A DNA stretch of 64,000 nucleotides from Datisca glomerata (lineage: Eukaryota > Streptophyta > Magnoliopsida > Cucurbitales > Datiscaceae): the NCBI GenBank assembly GCA_003255025.1, contig QANY01011382.1, positions 558,001 to 622,000 on the forward strand. Direction: 5' to 3'. Positions 1 through 10,660 of this stretch are shown piece by piece. How positions within the stretch are numbered: position 1 is the stretch's first letter; each line of letters begins with the position of its first letter. The notes under the pieces were generated by a model. It had not been told where the DNA came from. It did not search any database and saw only the letters and a program-made list of their open reading frames with translations. The translations under genes and the position numbers were made by a program.

Positions 1-424
1 TCTATCTTCAGGATCATAACTAAGAAGGTTTGAAAATCCATCCTTCAAGTTTCAAAATATTTTTAAATAAAAATAATATTTATTTTAACTATATCGATGC
101 ATGGCATGAGATTTTCTTGCATCAAGGTAGTGACATTTCTCACTTTGGTTTTTAAATTTTGATAACAATTTCAAATTTGATTTTCCAAATCGGTTCTCAA
201 AATGGTGGTTCAGTCATGGTCTTACCTTAGAATTTTTTTCAATTGATTCACAATAATGTTTCACTTTATTTTTAAAGGTTTACAAGCTCTCACCAATTGA
301 GGCCACTTTTCTCCAAATACTTTGGTTTTCAAACAAATACAAAATACTTTGAATTTTGAAATGGCAATACTTGGTTAAATATGGAGTACTCACCAAAGAA
401 TACTATGTCAAGTTGTAGGATAAA

Positions 425-739
425 TTGAATACACATATAATTATTCCATCCATTAATTATTTTGTGAGTGTTCATCCCAATATGAGACTAGCAAATCTTT
501 TTACCCAAACTCCATTAAAAATTAATGAGTCAATTAACTTAGTTCCACAAATAAACTTATCATGTTTGAATTCCTCCAAACCCAAATCAAAACCTGAGTC
601 TGAAACTTCTTCAAAAGGTAAATCGAAGGTCATCAAGTCTAAATCCAAATTAGAGAAAGAATTAATCCAAGAAATGCTTCTCCTCTTGGAGAACAAAGAC
701 GAATCGGACTCTAAACTATTCATGGAGTCAAGTTGCTAA
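425..739 (+). CDS. Hypothetical 104-aa frame, basic and Ser/Lys-rich
   Basis: A short open frame with a Ser/Lys/Glu-rich middle (repeated KSK, SKPKSKPESE-like runs) and an acidic Leu-rich end (ELIQEMLLLLE). No domain is recognised. It lies upstream of the promoter-like region of the pararetrovirus-like block, on the same strand, so it may be the tail of a viral-type polyprotein or accessory frame. It is equally possible that it is a chance frame in decayed DNA. Function unknown. Confidence 0.22.
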   Translation: MNTHIIIPSINYFVSVHPNMRLANLFTQTPLKINESINLVPQINLSCLNSSKPKSKPESETSSKGKSKVIKSKSKLEKELIQEMLLLLENKDESDSKLFMESSC

Positions 740-993
740 TCATCCAGAGAAGTTACTCCTCAGCAATTGAAGGACTCATTCAATAATATCAATCTCAGTG
801 ATAATAAACAAATTCATATCAATCAGTAAATGAATAGAAGAATTTGTCCTTAGTAAAATGTCAATGTTTGAATAATCAAAATCAGACAATCAAGTAATTT
901 TGAAGATGTATTATAATGACACATTAGCAAAATGCAACGATCATAATGATCTTCAATGGCTTCTCCACATTCAAGGAATCCAATGCACAACAA

Positions 994-1357
994 TAAGTCA
1001 TAATGACTTTTTCAAGCAACAATCAACATTCAAGACACAACATCCAAGATAGTAATTATCAAATGATGACAGTAATGACACTCTTTATTATGCAACAAAT
1101 AAGTCACAATGACTTTTCAACGTCAGCAATTATGATAGATACAAAGATCGAGATAACAATTATCGAGGGAATCTTTCTAATTTGTCATTTTTTGTAATTA
1201 TTGTATTAGTTGTAAAAGAATTAGGCAACTATTCATGATTTGTATTGTTCTTAGTCAAAAGTATGCAAAAGTAGAAATGTAAAATAATTTTGTAAAATAA
1301 AATAGTTCAGGTAAGTGATGGGTTCCTAGTGAACTTCACTTTTCTTGGTTATAAATA
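994..1357 (+). promoter_or_regulatory. Promoter-like region: paired dyads and TATA box
   Basis: Two copies of a TGACT-containing dyad (AAGTCATAATGACTT at 994-1008 and AAGTCACAATGACTT at 1101-1115) lie 107 bp apart inside a longer similar context. A perfect dyad AGTGAACTTCACT sits at 1329-1341, followed by TATAAATA at 1350-1357 and a CT-rich leader. This arrangement resembles the pregenomic promoter of plant pararetroviruses (bZIP-type dyads upstream of a strong TATA box). That reading is an inference; whether it is still active cannot be seen. Confidence 0.4.
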
Positions 1358-2038
1358 GGTAGCTCTCTCTCATTTGTTCCTCAAAACTCGTTTTAAACTC
1401 ACAATTATTTGAGAGCTAAAACTTATTTTCAAACAAAGCTTTCTTCTTCTCCCTCTTCTGTAGATCTTTCTTCTTCTTTTTCCTTCAACATTAATTAGTG
1501 AGCGGGAGTACTAATTAATCGTTGCCAATAAATACTGTTTGTGTAAATTTTTAATCTTACACCTTAATATAGTTTCACTGCATGTACTCAATTCCGCACT
1601 TTTTGCTATTAAAGTCAAACCTGGTGGGGATAATTATTATTTCTACTTCAATTTCTGCATAATCAAACTGTTGACCGCCTATTATGGCTAGTAATTGCTT
1701 TTATTGTTGCTTCATTACTTACATGAATAATTTTTATATCTAATCCCACTCTCCAGCCATGTGGTTGGATATTCTTACAATTAATTATTTTTCTGTATTA
1801 TTTGTTTATCTAATCTGTAAATCTGTTTTATCAGAGGTTGACATATCAGTTTCTATTTGGTTAGCTTCAGGTACCTCAGTAAGACCTCTTAGAGACATAA
1901 ATCTCGAGGTGGGATGGTTTTAGAAGCAGGTTGGATAAAAGTGACCCTAAAAGAAGGTTGTAGAAGTCACCACAATAGATTAGTAATCAAAATACAATAT
2001 AAATTTTTTAATCATAAAAAAAATTAGTTAGTTGAGCC

Positions 2039-2782
2039 ATGAGTAGATTATTTAGAAGTGATTCTTCTAGTAATAATAGGTCTACAATAACTTTAATACC
2101 TGAAATAATAAATAAGGAACACTTTGAATTAGCAGATGATCAAGTAGATTATAGGGTATAGAATATATCCAAAATTTCTAATAAAAATATTTACAAATCA
2201 ACATGGTCTGTTGCATCTTTCAAGCCTCAACATCATGTAAAAATAATTGAAAAAATATACGTTCTTGGGAAAGAGCATGCAAATTGCCAATTACTTTCCC
2301 CCGATGCATTAAAGCATCACATTCAAGAATGATATAATTTCCTTCATTTTGGTTTAGTCCAGATTGGAATTAAGCCATTCACAAGAAGAGACCTAAATAT
2401 TTTTGTCTTATTAGCCCTGTAAGATGCAACATTTATAAATTTTAATGATAATATTTTACGATTAATTGAATCCTCACTCTGTAATAGTCCAATTCATTTT
2501 GATTGTTGTTTTGATATGTTTGTTAGTATAGCAGATCCTCATATTTTAAAATCATTAACTTTAAATGTTAAAATTAGTGGTTACCAAATTCTAGAAGGCA
2601 CTCAACCTCTAGCTTTAATCTTCAGAATTCATTACAAAATTATCAAAACAAATATGAATTTTCAAGTCATCAATAGGAGTCTAAAGAATCAAACTCTATT
2701 GATCCAATCTAGCCAAAGTAATGTCAATATTAGAGTTCCTAAAATAATTAGGTGGGTTGATATTACTTTGCCTTCAAATTGA
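2039..2782 (+). pseudogene. Caulimovirid movement-protein-like frame, broken
   Basis: One reading frame runs from an ATG at 2039 to a stop at 2780-2782 but is interrupted by in-frame stops at 2159-2161 (TAG), 2330-2332 (TGA) and 2420-2422 (TAA). The uninterrupted last part (2516-2782) has the look of the 30K-type movement-protein core of Caulimoviridae: a beta-rich segment with GTQPLALIFRIHYK followed by a long hydrophilic stretch and a VDITLP-type end. It would have acted in cell-to-cell passage through plasmodesmata. Three stops without a frameshift mean it is dead but only moderately eroded. Family call is from general motif resemblance. Confidence 0.45.
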
Positions 2783-2826
2783 CTTTTAATTAATGAGAGT
2801 CAACCTACTCTATTTGATGCTTTTTA

Positions 2827-3199
2827 ATATAATTTCATAGAATGCTAAGAACTAGGTAACTGTGGCCACATCTACTACAGTGGCAGCATAGAAGGCTCTA
2901 GTAAACAAAACAGCTGAACTTGCTTGGCTTAGACAACTCCTTTGTGGTTTGCATGTCTTCAACACACAACCTCCAATTATTTTATGTGATAATACTTCAG
3001 CAATCTCCTGAGCATCTAGTATAATTTTTCATACTAGAACCAAGTATGTGGAGAGATAGGTTACCACTTTGTCAGGGAAAGAGTTGTCAAAAAGACTTAC
3101 TGCTTCAACATGTATTTTATGTCCACAATATTACTAATGTTTTCACTTATCTTGGGGACAAACTCATCTCCCCAGCTTTAAGATAAGTTTGAGGGAGGA
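2827..3199 (+). pseudogene. Copia-type RNase H C-terminal fragment
   Basis: Conceptual translation with a few stops gives the hallmarks of the end of a Ty1/Copia pol: a TTVAA-KALVNKTAELAWLR stretch (the conserved E-x-x-W-L-R-x-L region), an LCDNTSAI-like catalytic box, then FHTRTKYVE. It ends in a purine-rich tract GAGGGAGGATAATAAG near 3192-3207, as expected for a polypurine tract just before a 3' LTR. The 5' part of the element is missing and abuts the pararetrovirus-like block, so this is a truncated element or recombination product. Confidence 0.6.
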
Positions 3200-3560
3200 T
3201 AATAAGAGTACTAATATAGCAGCTTAATTAATATAGTAGTTGTATGAACTGAGTATAAATTAGAAGTCTAAGTGTTAATCAGTTTGTAGCAGTTAGTTCA
3301 GTTAGTGTGACTGTCGCAGCAATTGTATATTTATATATTCTTTCAAGAGTTAACAAGAATTATCGAGGCATTATTCATCTACTTCTTTCTTCCCTTCTTC
3401 TTCTTCCTTTCCTGAATCTCTTGTTGTTTGACAACCTTATTCTTCAAGCACTTTACCTCGATCGGGTGTCAAATATATTTTGGTTTCCTTATTAATTCAC
3501 ATAATTGTAGCATCGAATATTTAAGATCCAATTCTGATCTGATAACAATGCTTCCAAGTT
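3200..3560 (+). repeat. Probable 3' LTR of the truncated Copia element
   Basis: Directly follows the polypurine-like tract of the RNase H fragment. It contains a CT-rich transcribed-looking part (3380-3420). No second LTR is present for comparison, so both boundaries are estimates; the canonical TG start seems mutated to TA. Confidence 0.3.
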
Positions 3561-5036
3561 CGAAACTCGTGTTAATTCCACATATTTGTTGTATTTATTT
3601 CTTTTTTCTCCTAAAAATGAAGGATTAGATCCACATCTTCTGCAATTAATAACTGGAGGAATAGTTACAAACCTTTTAGTATAGTTAAGTTAACAAGTGG
3701 AAGTCCTCTTGAAACCACCCCATTGAGTTGAAAGAATGGTGCCATGCATGCATTTTGGGGGTTTGTGGGTTAACTTTGGGAATATAGCAATTAATTAGTG
3801 TTTAGAATTAAAAGTGGAATAATTTGGTTATTTGTTTGTTTTATACCATGTCTCTGCATTAGGGTTATGCGTTGTAATTGTTAATAAGTTAATTAATTCA
3901 AATTAAGGGAACCTTACAATTAATTTCACCTTTAATCCTCGATCAAGACACACGGCCACTATCCGTGACACACAGAAACAGCAGCTCGTGAATTCCTGGC
4001 TGACATTCTGACACGTCTCTCCCTCTCCTTCATCTTCCTTCCTATTGGAGAAATTCTCCTCCATTCTTTTGTCCAAAAAAGACAGACAAAAAAAAACATT
4101 TTCCTTCAGGGATTTCATCAAAAAACAACTTTTAATAGGCTCCATGTGAAAAAAGTATTTAGTGTAACTTAGACGACGTCGGTGAGAGTATATATATATA
4201 TATATATACCATCACTCATAATACTCGCAATATTTTCAATAATTTTATGTGTCGTAAAAATTGTAACTCCTAAAGTGTCATTGAATTTAAACACACAACC
4301 TTTAAAATAGCAACACAATCATAGTGTGTACTCCTAAATTTAATAAAACTTGGTAAATTTTAAAAGAAGAAAGATAAAAATAGAAATAAAGGGAGGGGAG
4401 AAAATAATACTAAAACATAATACACTACTAGTCTTTCTCTTACAGACACACAAAATCCTATGTATGATGTCCGAAACCACAAACACAGCCGAAAGCTCCT
4501 TATACTCACGAACTCTCGACCCTTTTATTTTTATCTGCGCTAGCTTCAATTAAACCAAAGTTCCCACGTGATGCATACACAATTTCTTCCCCTTTTCCAT
4601 ATGATAAAACAATTTTTTTATAAGAAGTTAGATGGATTTTCTCATCTGCAATTTCGTAATATATAGTAGCTGAACTTTCTCCATTATTCCATAGAACGAA
4701 CACTTTTTCGTACTCAGATAGAGAGAGATAGAGAGGGATTTATTGAATATTAAGGAAAAGCACCCGTGAATGGTATAATTAAATTGTGTTGTAAATGAGA
4801 AACACCAAACTACATAATGCTTTCTCTTCTTATTACTTCATGGCCACAAGATGTATTGGCTAAATAACAACAAATGTTCACGAGACTCGTTAACCAAACC
4901 TTCGAAACCCACAATTAGCTTTTTCGCCACATGCTATTGTTTATTCCATCATCCTCACCAATTTTTTTTTGTTATAAAGCCATCTCTCATTTTATCGTAC
5001 CTTTTGTTTTGGTATTTTTCGCCTTTTCTTTTGTAC
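3561..5036. other. Spacer without recognisable genes; (TA)10 microsatellite
   Basis: No coding sequence, RNA gene or transposon end is supported here. A (TA)10 tract lies at 4189-4208. Several short open frames occur on both strands but lack domain signals, consistent codon use or splice context. Confidence 0.5.
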
Positions 5037-5053
5037 AAACACTACAAGAAAAA

Positions 5054-5462
5054 CATAATATTACGACCGTTATATGGTGAGGGTTTGTTCAACCGTCGTT
5101 AATTATTTAAAGGGAGAAGTAATTGTGACGGTTTAACTAACCGTGACAAATGTGTTATATATGCCGACGGTTTAACTAACCGTGGCAAATGTGTTATATA
5201 TGCCGACGGTTTTACGCAAACCGTCAGAATTGTCAAAGATATGCAGACGGTTTTATTGAATTGTCGGTAATAAACCTTTTTACACACATATTGTGACGGT
5301 TTAGGTTAACCGTCGGGAGAGAGGTTCTTGTTAGGCTTTTTTGTAACAGTTTGGCCAAACCATCGCAGTTGGAAGAGAAACAAGGCCAATTTCGCCGACG
5401 GTTCGACCGAACCGTTGGGATATGTTATATTGCTACGGTTTTTAAAAATCGTAGACCCTAAA
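5054..5462. repeat. CACTA 5' subterminal repeats (GACGGTTT/AACCGTC)
   Basis: About ten direct and inverted copies of a GACGGTTT-like word, several as dyads such as GACGGTTTAACTAACCGT. Two copies sit in a near-perfect ~54-bp tandem repeat (5125-5220). These are the expected transposase-binding arrays of CACTA elements. Confidence 0.85.
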
Positions 5463-6639
5463 TTAATTTTAACCCGCGCCTAGAAAACCCTTCTTCCCCA
5501 TTTTCCTTCTTCCCCATTTTCCCCTACACCAGCGAACTTCGACGACAGGCGATCTCCTCACCGTAGCTCAGCCCGTGGTCCTCATCTTATGTGTCCTCCT
5601 CGTCGTAGCTTAGCCCGTGGTCCTCATCTTCTGTGAACTTTGACAGGCAATCTCAGCCCCGACAGAGGTAGCTCTGTCGTAGTTCAGCCCGTGTCCTCCT
5701 CGCCGTAACTCATCCCCACCCCACCCCAATCTGTTTGTGGGTTTCCTGCTAAATTCTTGATTGGTAAGTTTCATTTTTCCTATTTGATTATCTGTGTTGT
5801 TCTGTTATGATGAGTTTGATGGGAAAGATTTGTGAATTATAGTTGTTTTTGTTGTGTATTTTTTTGGGTTTGGTTTTATTTTCGATTTTATGTTGGCCTA
5901 GAGAGAGCATTTATGATTATGTTGGGGTTTATGTGGTTTTGGTTCTGGTTGTTCTTATTGAGTTTTTTTGTATTATTGTCTAGCAGTGTTGCTTCTGGCA
6001 TGAAAGAGAGGTAATAGATTACTTATTAGATCATGCACTTTTCTTTAATTCTTCTTGTAATTTTCATAGGATTTTCTGATGAAGCGCCTTTGAAACCTTT
6101 CCTTGATTTTTAATAGTTTCTTTCATGAAAATCAAGACCATTTTCATGTATTAATTTCTATCAATTTGACCTTACTAGCTTAAGAAACATGTTTAGCTAT
6201 AGGCATTGAGAAATTTGGTTCTGGTTGTTCTTGCGATCTATTTGTTTGTTCAGTTTGTTTTTAAAATATTTTGCTAATAACTATTAAAAGGAAGGGGAAA
6301 CAATATATAGAGACCAATTAGCTTTGGATCTATGGTTCTTTGGGATTTGATGAATCATAATCTAGTTAGTTCACCAATTTTCATTTTATAAAATTTTAGT
6401 AATGAGTTTTGTCATGCATATCTCCATTTATCAATGGAATAATTTCTTCGGTTGGAAATTGTGAATAGCAAAAACCAGAAAATAAAATTGAAATTGTGGT
6501 AATAAAAAATCTGGAATGTGAGAGTCTTAGGCGTGGTGTTTTGAAATATTTGACAATAAAGGGAACAAAATATCGCTTCTAAATTTACTGTGTTCGGGTG
6601 CTTGGAATATTTTTATGATAACTTCAAAGAATTTTCTTC

Positions 6640-8577
6640 GGAACCACGTAATGTTAGGTTGGGGTTAGCTAGTGCTGGCTTTAACCCATTAGGAAACATG
6701 AGTACGAGTTACAGTATTTAGCCTATAATCTTGATTCCATAAAATTTATTGGATGTGCATGAAGTAAAAAAATTTCATACTGTCTACGCTTATTCATGGG
6801 CCTAAGATAGCAGGTAATAATATTAATGTGTATTTGCAACCGTTGATTGAAGAACTAAAAGAATTGTAGGAGGTTGGTGTAAATACATACGATGCATCGC
6901 AAAAGAAAATGTTTAAAATGCATGTGTCATTGTTGTGGACTATCAATGATTTTCCTGCATATGGCAACTTGTATCGATGGAATACGCATTCACGTCTTGC
7001 ATGCCCTCATTGTACATTTGACATACATCATATTTGCTTGAAGCACGGTAATAAGTATTGTTTTATGGGTCATCAACGTTATCTGGAGGATGATCACATA
7101 TTTTCCTTTGATATCCAAAATTTTGATGGTACTATTGAGGAGAGACCACCTCCCATTTCAGCATCGGGGTCTACAATTTATGAACAAGTGCCTGATATAA
7201 ATGTCATATTTGAAAAGGATGTGATTGGTAAGAAAAAGAAAGGAATCTGGTGTTCAATATCGGAAAAAGAAGAGTATATTTTTTGAACTTCCTTATTGGA
7301 AGTTTAATCATATACGGCATAATCTTGATGTGATGCATGTAGAAAAAAATGTATATAATAACATTATTGGAACACTTCTAAATGACCAATGGAAGTTGAA
7401 AGATAATTTAAATGCATATCTAGATCTTTGCGTCCTGAATGTAAAACATTGTCTTCATCCAAAGGTCGATAAATAAAAAATAATTCTACATTACCGCATG
7501 CTTCCTTTACAATGTTAGTCTAAGAGGAAAATATGTTTTGCCAAGTATTAAAAAGCACCAGAGTTCCTGACGAGTATGCCTCAAATATGTCTCGTTGTAT
7601 TGATACAAAGAATCATAAAAATCAAGGTCTTAAAATTCATGATTCTCACATCATCATGGAGCATTTTTTACGATCACGCTAAGAGGGTCACTATCATCGA
7701 ATGTGTACTCGGTGTTACTTAAATTGAGTTGGTTCTTTAAAGAATTGTGCTCGAAAAAATCTCCGTAGGGACATGATCGATAAACTTCAAGATCGTATTA
7801 TTGTCATACTTTGTCAAATGGAAATGATATTTCCGCCAACATTCTTCATCATCATGGTTCATTTGATAGTTCATTTGGCTTCTAAAATGAAAATTGCAAG
7901 ACCTGCCCACTATAGATGGATGTACCCAATTGAAAGGTAAGATTGACATAGTATATTTACCATTCAATTATGATTCCATGTAATGAATTATTTTATCAGT
8001 ATGGTTTGTTTGTACTTGTGTTAGGTATTTGGGTAAACTAAAATATTATGTACACAATATTGGAGTCATGGTAACATCAGAGATAGTAAGTTATGCAAAT
8101 ATAGGAGATAGAGAGATGATTATTATGGCATTCTTAAAGATATCATTGAGATGAATTATTATGAGAAATTCAAAGTGATTTTATTCAAATGTGATTGGAT
8201 TGACCCTACTATAGGTATTGGAGTAAAGGCTGATCGATATGGGTTTACACTTGTTAATTTTTTGAGTTTGACCCATATCGGAGAGCATTTGAAGCACGAG
8301 CCATTTATATTTGCATCACAAGCACGTTTAGTATATTAAGTTGATGATCCAGATGATAAAGACTGGCATGTAGTTGTTCATACAAATCCTAGAGATTTGT
8401 ATGACATGGGAGTACTAGAGCTGGAAAGTGACATCAGAATCCATTATAACGACGAAGTTCTCAACGGACAAAGTCTAGAAGAAGTGAACTTAGTTCGAGT
8501 AGATGTTGATGGTTTGACTTTTGAAGATATGACATATGATTATAACAGTGATCATGATAACAACTTTTCTGAATAAT
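6640..8577 (+). pseudogene. TNP2-like CACTA transposase relic
   Basis: Several frames together cover a TNP2 (Transposase_21) protein. In order: NVRLGLASAGFNP (about 6650), DFPAYGNLYRWNTHSRLACP (about 6950-7010), the LPYWKFNHIRHNLDVMHVEK block (about 7290-7345), then the downstream DUF4218-like part (CQMEMIFPP, HYRWMYPIER, about 7810-7935) and a DUF4216-like part (8151-8540). Stops and frame changes separate the blocks, and part of the middle (about 7490-7730) is poorly conserved. The ancestral enzyme cut and joined the CACTA ends; this copy cannot be translated as one protein. Confidence 0.85.
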
Positions 8578-8689
8578 GTCATTGAATGTTTCAAAAATAG
8601 GTATCTTTTTATGTTTTTTTAGTTATAAAGTATTTTCTAAGTCATATATAATAATAAAGATTAATATGTGCAGGATTACACCATGACCT

Positions 8690-10130
8690 CGTCGAGACGT
8701 CAATCATTCAGATACTCGATTGGATATTGACTCTCCTACCGAATCTAGAGGATCAAATCCACATCATGATATGAATATGAAAATAGAAGGTTTGTTCGCT
8801 CTTATTCAAGTTAATTGAGATAATAAATAGTGTTTCATATAATTATCATAATCTTATTCAATATTTTGTTAAATAGAACCATATAAGCGACGTTCACGAG
8901 GACGAACACAGTTGACATCTATATGGGCCAAATCAGGCGAGGATAGATACTTGTGGCTTTCAATGCCCAAGGTCAGGTCATCGGTAATAAAGGAAATGCA
9001 AGCTTTTGTAGTACTGTTGCTAGACGACATAATATTTTTCCCATGCAATATGATGGAGGCATGTGTCACGGTATCATAAAGATCAAGCGTGGAATATATA
9101 TATATATATATATAATTACGTATTAATCTTTTGTAGTCAAAATATGTCGTTGAAGAATGTCATAAAGCATATGTTTCACATCCTTAAATGCAAGATGGAA
9201 GGATGAGAAGAGCAGAATAAAAAATGAATATATGGTGAGATATGAAACGGAGGAAAAGTCATTAGAACATTGGGATGATGTTATTCCAAAAGAGAGTTTT
9301 GTTACGATAATTCATAAATGATACTTAAAAGAATGCAATGTATGATTTTTTACTATACATCTATGATTAGTTGTATGTGAAATAAATTAACTTTTATTTA
9401 TATTTCATAAATATAGAAGCAATCTGCAATTAACAGAAGATCACGGAGTAAACTAAAACACTCTCACATGTGGGACGTACCAGTATACCAACGAAAAGAG
9501 CAGAAATGGTAAATTCTAAACTTTATAATTGTTTTGACCAGTTTTATTTTAAGTATATTTAATCACATGTTCTCATTTTATAGACAGAAGAGCTTCAAAG
9601 AGAGCCCTCAAGAACGGAGCTATTTGTAGCCTCATATGAACGGAAAGATGGAACTTATGTAAATGAAGAGACAACAAACGTTGCCGTAAGTATAAGTTGT
9701 AACATTAATACCAAGTTTTTAAATAGTTATTACATGTTTACTCATACTAAGTCTTAATTTTGTATTATAGGTGAAACTTAAAGAGCGCATGTGTCAACTT
9801 CTGGATGGTGATTATGATTCAATTTCACCAAACGACGTGCTCTCATAAGTATTGGGTCCAGAGTATCTGGACGAGTACATTCAATAGGACTCGAGGTAAC
9901 TCCATCTCAAGTGTTCTCGCTTTATTGTGGAGAATCGTTCACACAAGATTCTACATGTTTATCAACTAAGCTAGAATCTCAACGTGCACGAGTAGCTAAG
10001 TTGGAAGCTCAATGCGCACGAGTGCCATAGTTAGAGGCTAAATGTTCAGAGATGCATGAGAAATATGACCAGGTGCAGGCTGAATGTTCAGGGATACGCT
10101 CCCAACTAAGCTTAATTATGAAGTTTATGA
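8690..10130 (+). pseudogene. Second CACTA gene relic (Transposase_24-like with coiled coil)
   Basis: Exon-like pieces downstream of TNP2 match the usual second gene of plant En/Spm elements. An ATG with a basic start lies near 8690. A block around 8960-9060 reads NAQGQVIGNKGNA..STVARR in one frame. The best-kept block (about 9583-9690 continuing at 9771-9848) has SRTELFVASYERKDGTYVNE and an L-DGDYDSISPNDVLS end. Next comes a heptad-like region with repeated KLEAQRARV units (9960-10110). Frameshifts and stops are present, so it is dead. Confidence 0.7.
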
Positions 10131-10372
10131 AATATTTTGTTATTTCAAATTTGCATACTTTGAACTCATTAGATAATTTGTATTGATAATCTATTATATT
10201 TTAGACATCTAATTAATGATTTAATATTTTATGATTATGCACTCTGTAAATATATAGAATAATACTGCTCTGACTATTCTGAAAATATATACCATGTTAA
10301 AATTGTGTTAATATGCAAGAATTTTTAGGAATAAACAGAAATAGAAAGGAGGTTGTGAAAGTAGTGTTTTTT

Positions 10373-10643
10373 GTGACGGTTTAAGAACCGTCGTAAAAAA
10401 TTGGCCAAGGAAAAATTAGCGACGGTTTTAAAACCGTTGCATTAGATTCTATTTCGCGACGGTTTCAAACCGTCGTGAAAGACAAAATAACCGTCTCTAT
10501 CGTGACGTTCCTCCGACAGTCGTCAAAGCCGCCGGTGATTCAATCCCAACGACGGTGATCCTGACGGTTCTTTACCGTCATCGTATCTCTTCCAACAGTT
10601 AAAAACCGTCATTGTAGACTCTAATGACCGTCACGATTGACAA
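10373..10643. repeat. CACTA 3' subterminal repeats
   Basis: A dense run of GACGGTTT / AAACCGTC words in both orientations just inside the right terminal inverted repeat, mirroring the array at the left end. Several form short dyads with loops (for example GACGGTTTCAAACCGTC near 10459). Confidence 0.85.
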
Positions 10644-10660
10644 TTTTTCTTGTAGTGAAA

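Larger units (their letters stand above)
1..2826 (+). mobile_element. Endogenous pararetrovirus-like (Caulimoviridae) relic, decayed
   Basis: The block reads in one direction as a pararetrovirus-style layout: a lysine/serine-rich open frame (425-739), a regulatory stretch with repeated dyads and a TATA box (994-1357), a long leader with many short frames (about 1380-2038), and a movement-protein-like frame (2039-2782) with in-frame stops. No reverse transcriptase or coat-protein zinc knuckle is visible inside the window, so the element is partial or runs off the left edge. I did not find a clear tRNA-Met primer site. On the right it meets Copia-type coding sequence near 2827. Family assignment rests mainly on the movement-protein-like frame and is an inference; the fragment is coding-dead. 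Confidence 0.45.
5040..10657 (+). mobile_element. CACTA (En/Spm) DNA transposon, complete ends, decayed genes
   Basis: The left end starts CACTACAAGAAAAA at 5040 and the right end finishes with its inverse TTTTTCTTGTAGTG at 10657. Both are flanked by AAA (5037-5039 and 10658-10660), the 3-bp target duplication expected for this superfamily, giving an element of 5618 bp. Both ends carry many subterminal copies of a GACGGTTT/AAACCGTC motif, where the DNA-binding protein of such elements docks. Inside are a TNP2-type transposase relic and a second TNPA/TNPD-region relic. Stops and frameshifts show it is no longer autonomous, but the ends look intact enough to be mobilised in trans (inference). 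Confidence 0.93.

Noticed and set aside
3903..4703. Several 60-80-codon open frames on both strands
   Set aside because: Overlapping frames on opposite strands, no domain signal, no splice context; typical chance frames in spacer DNA.
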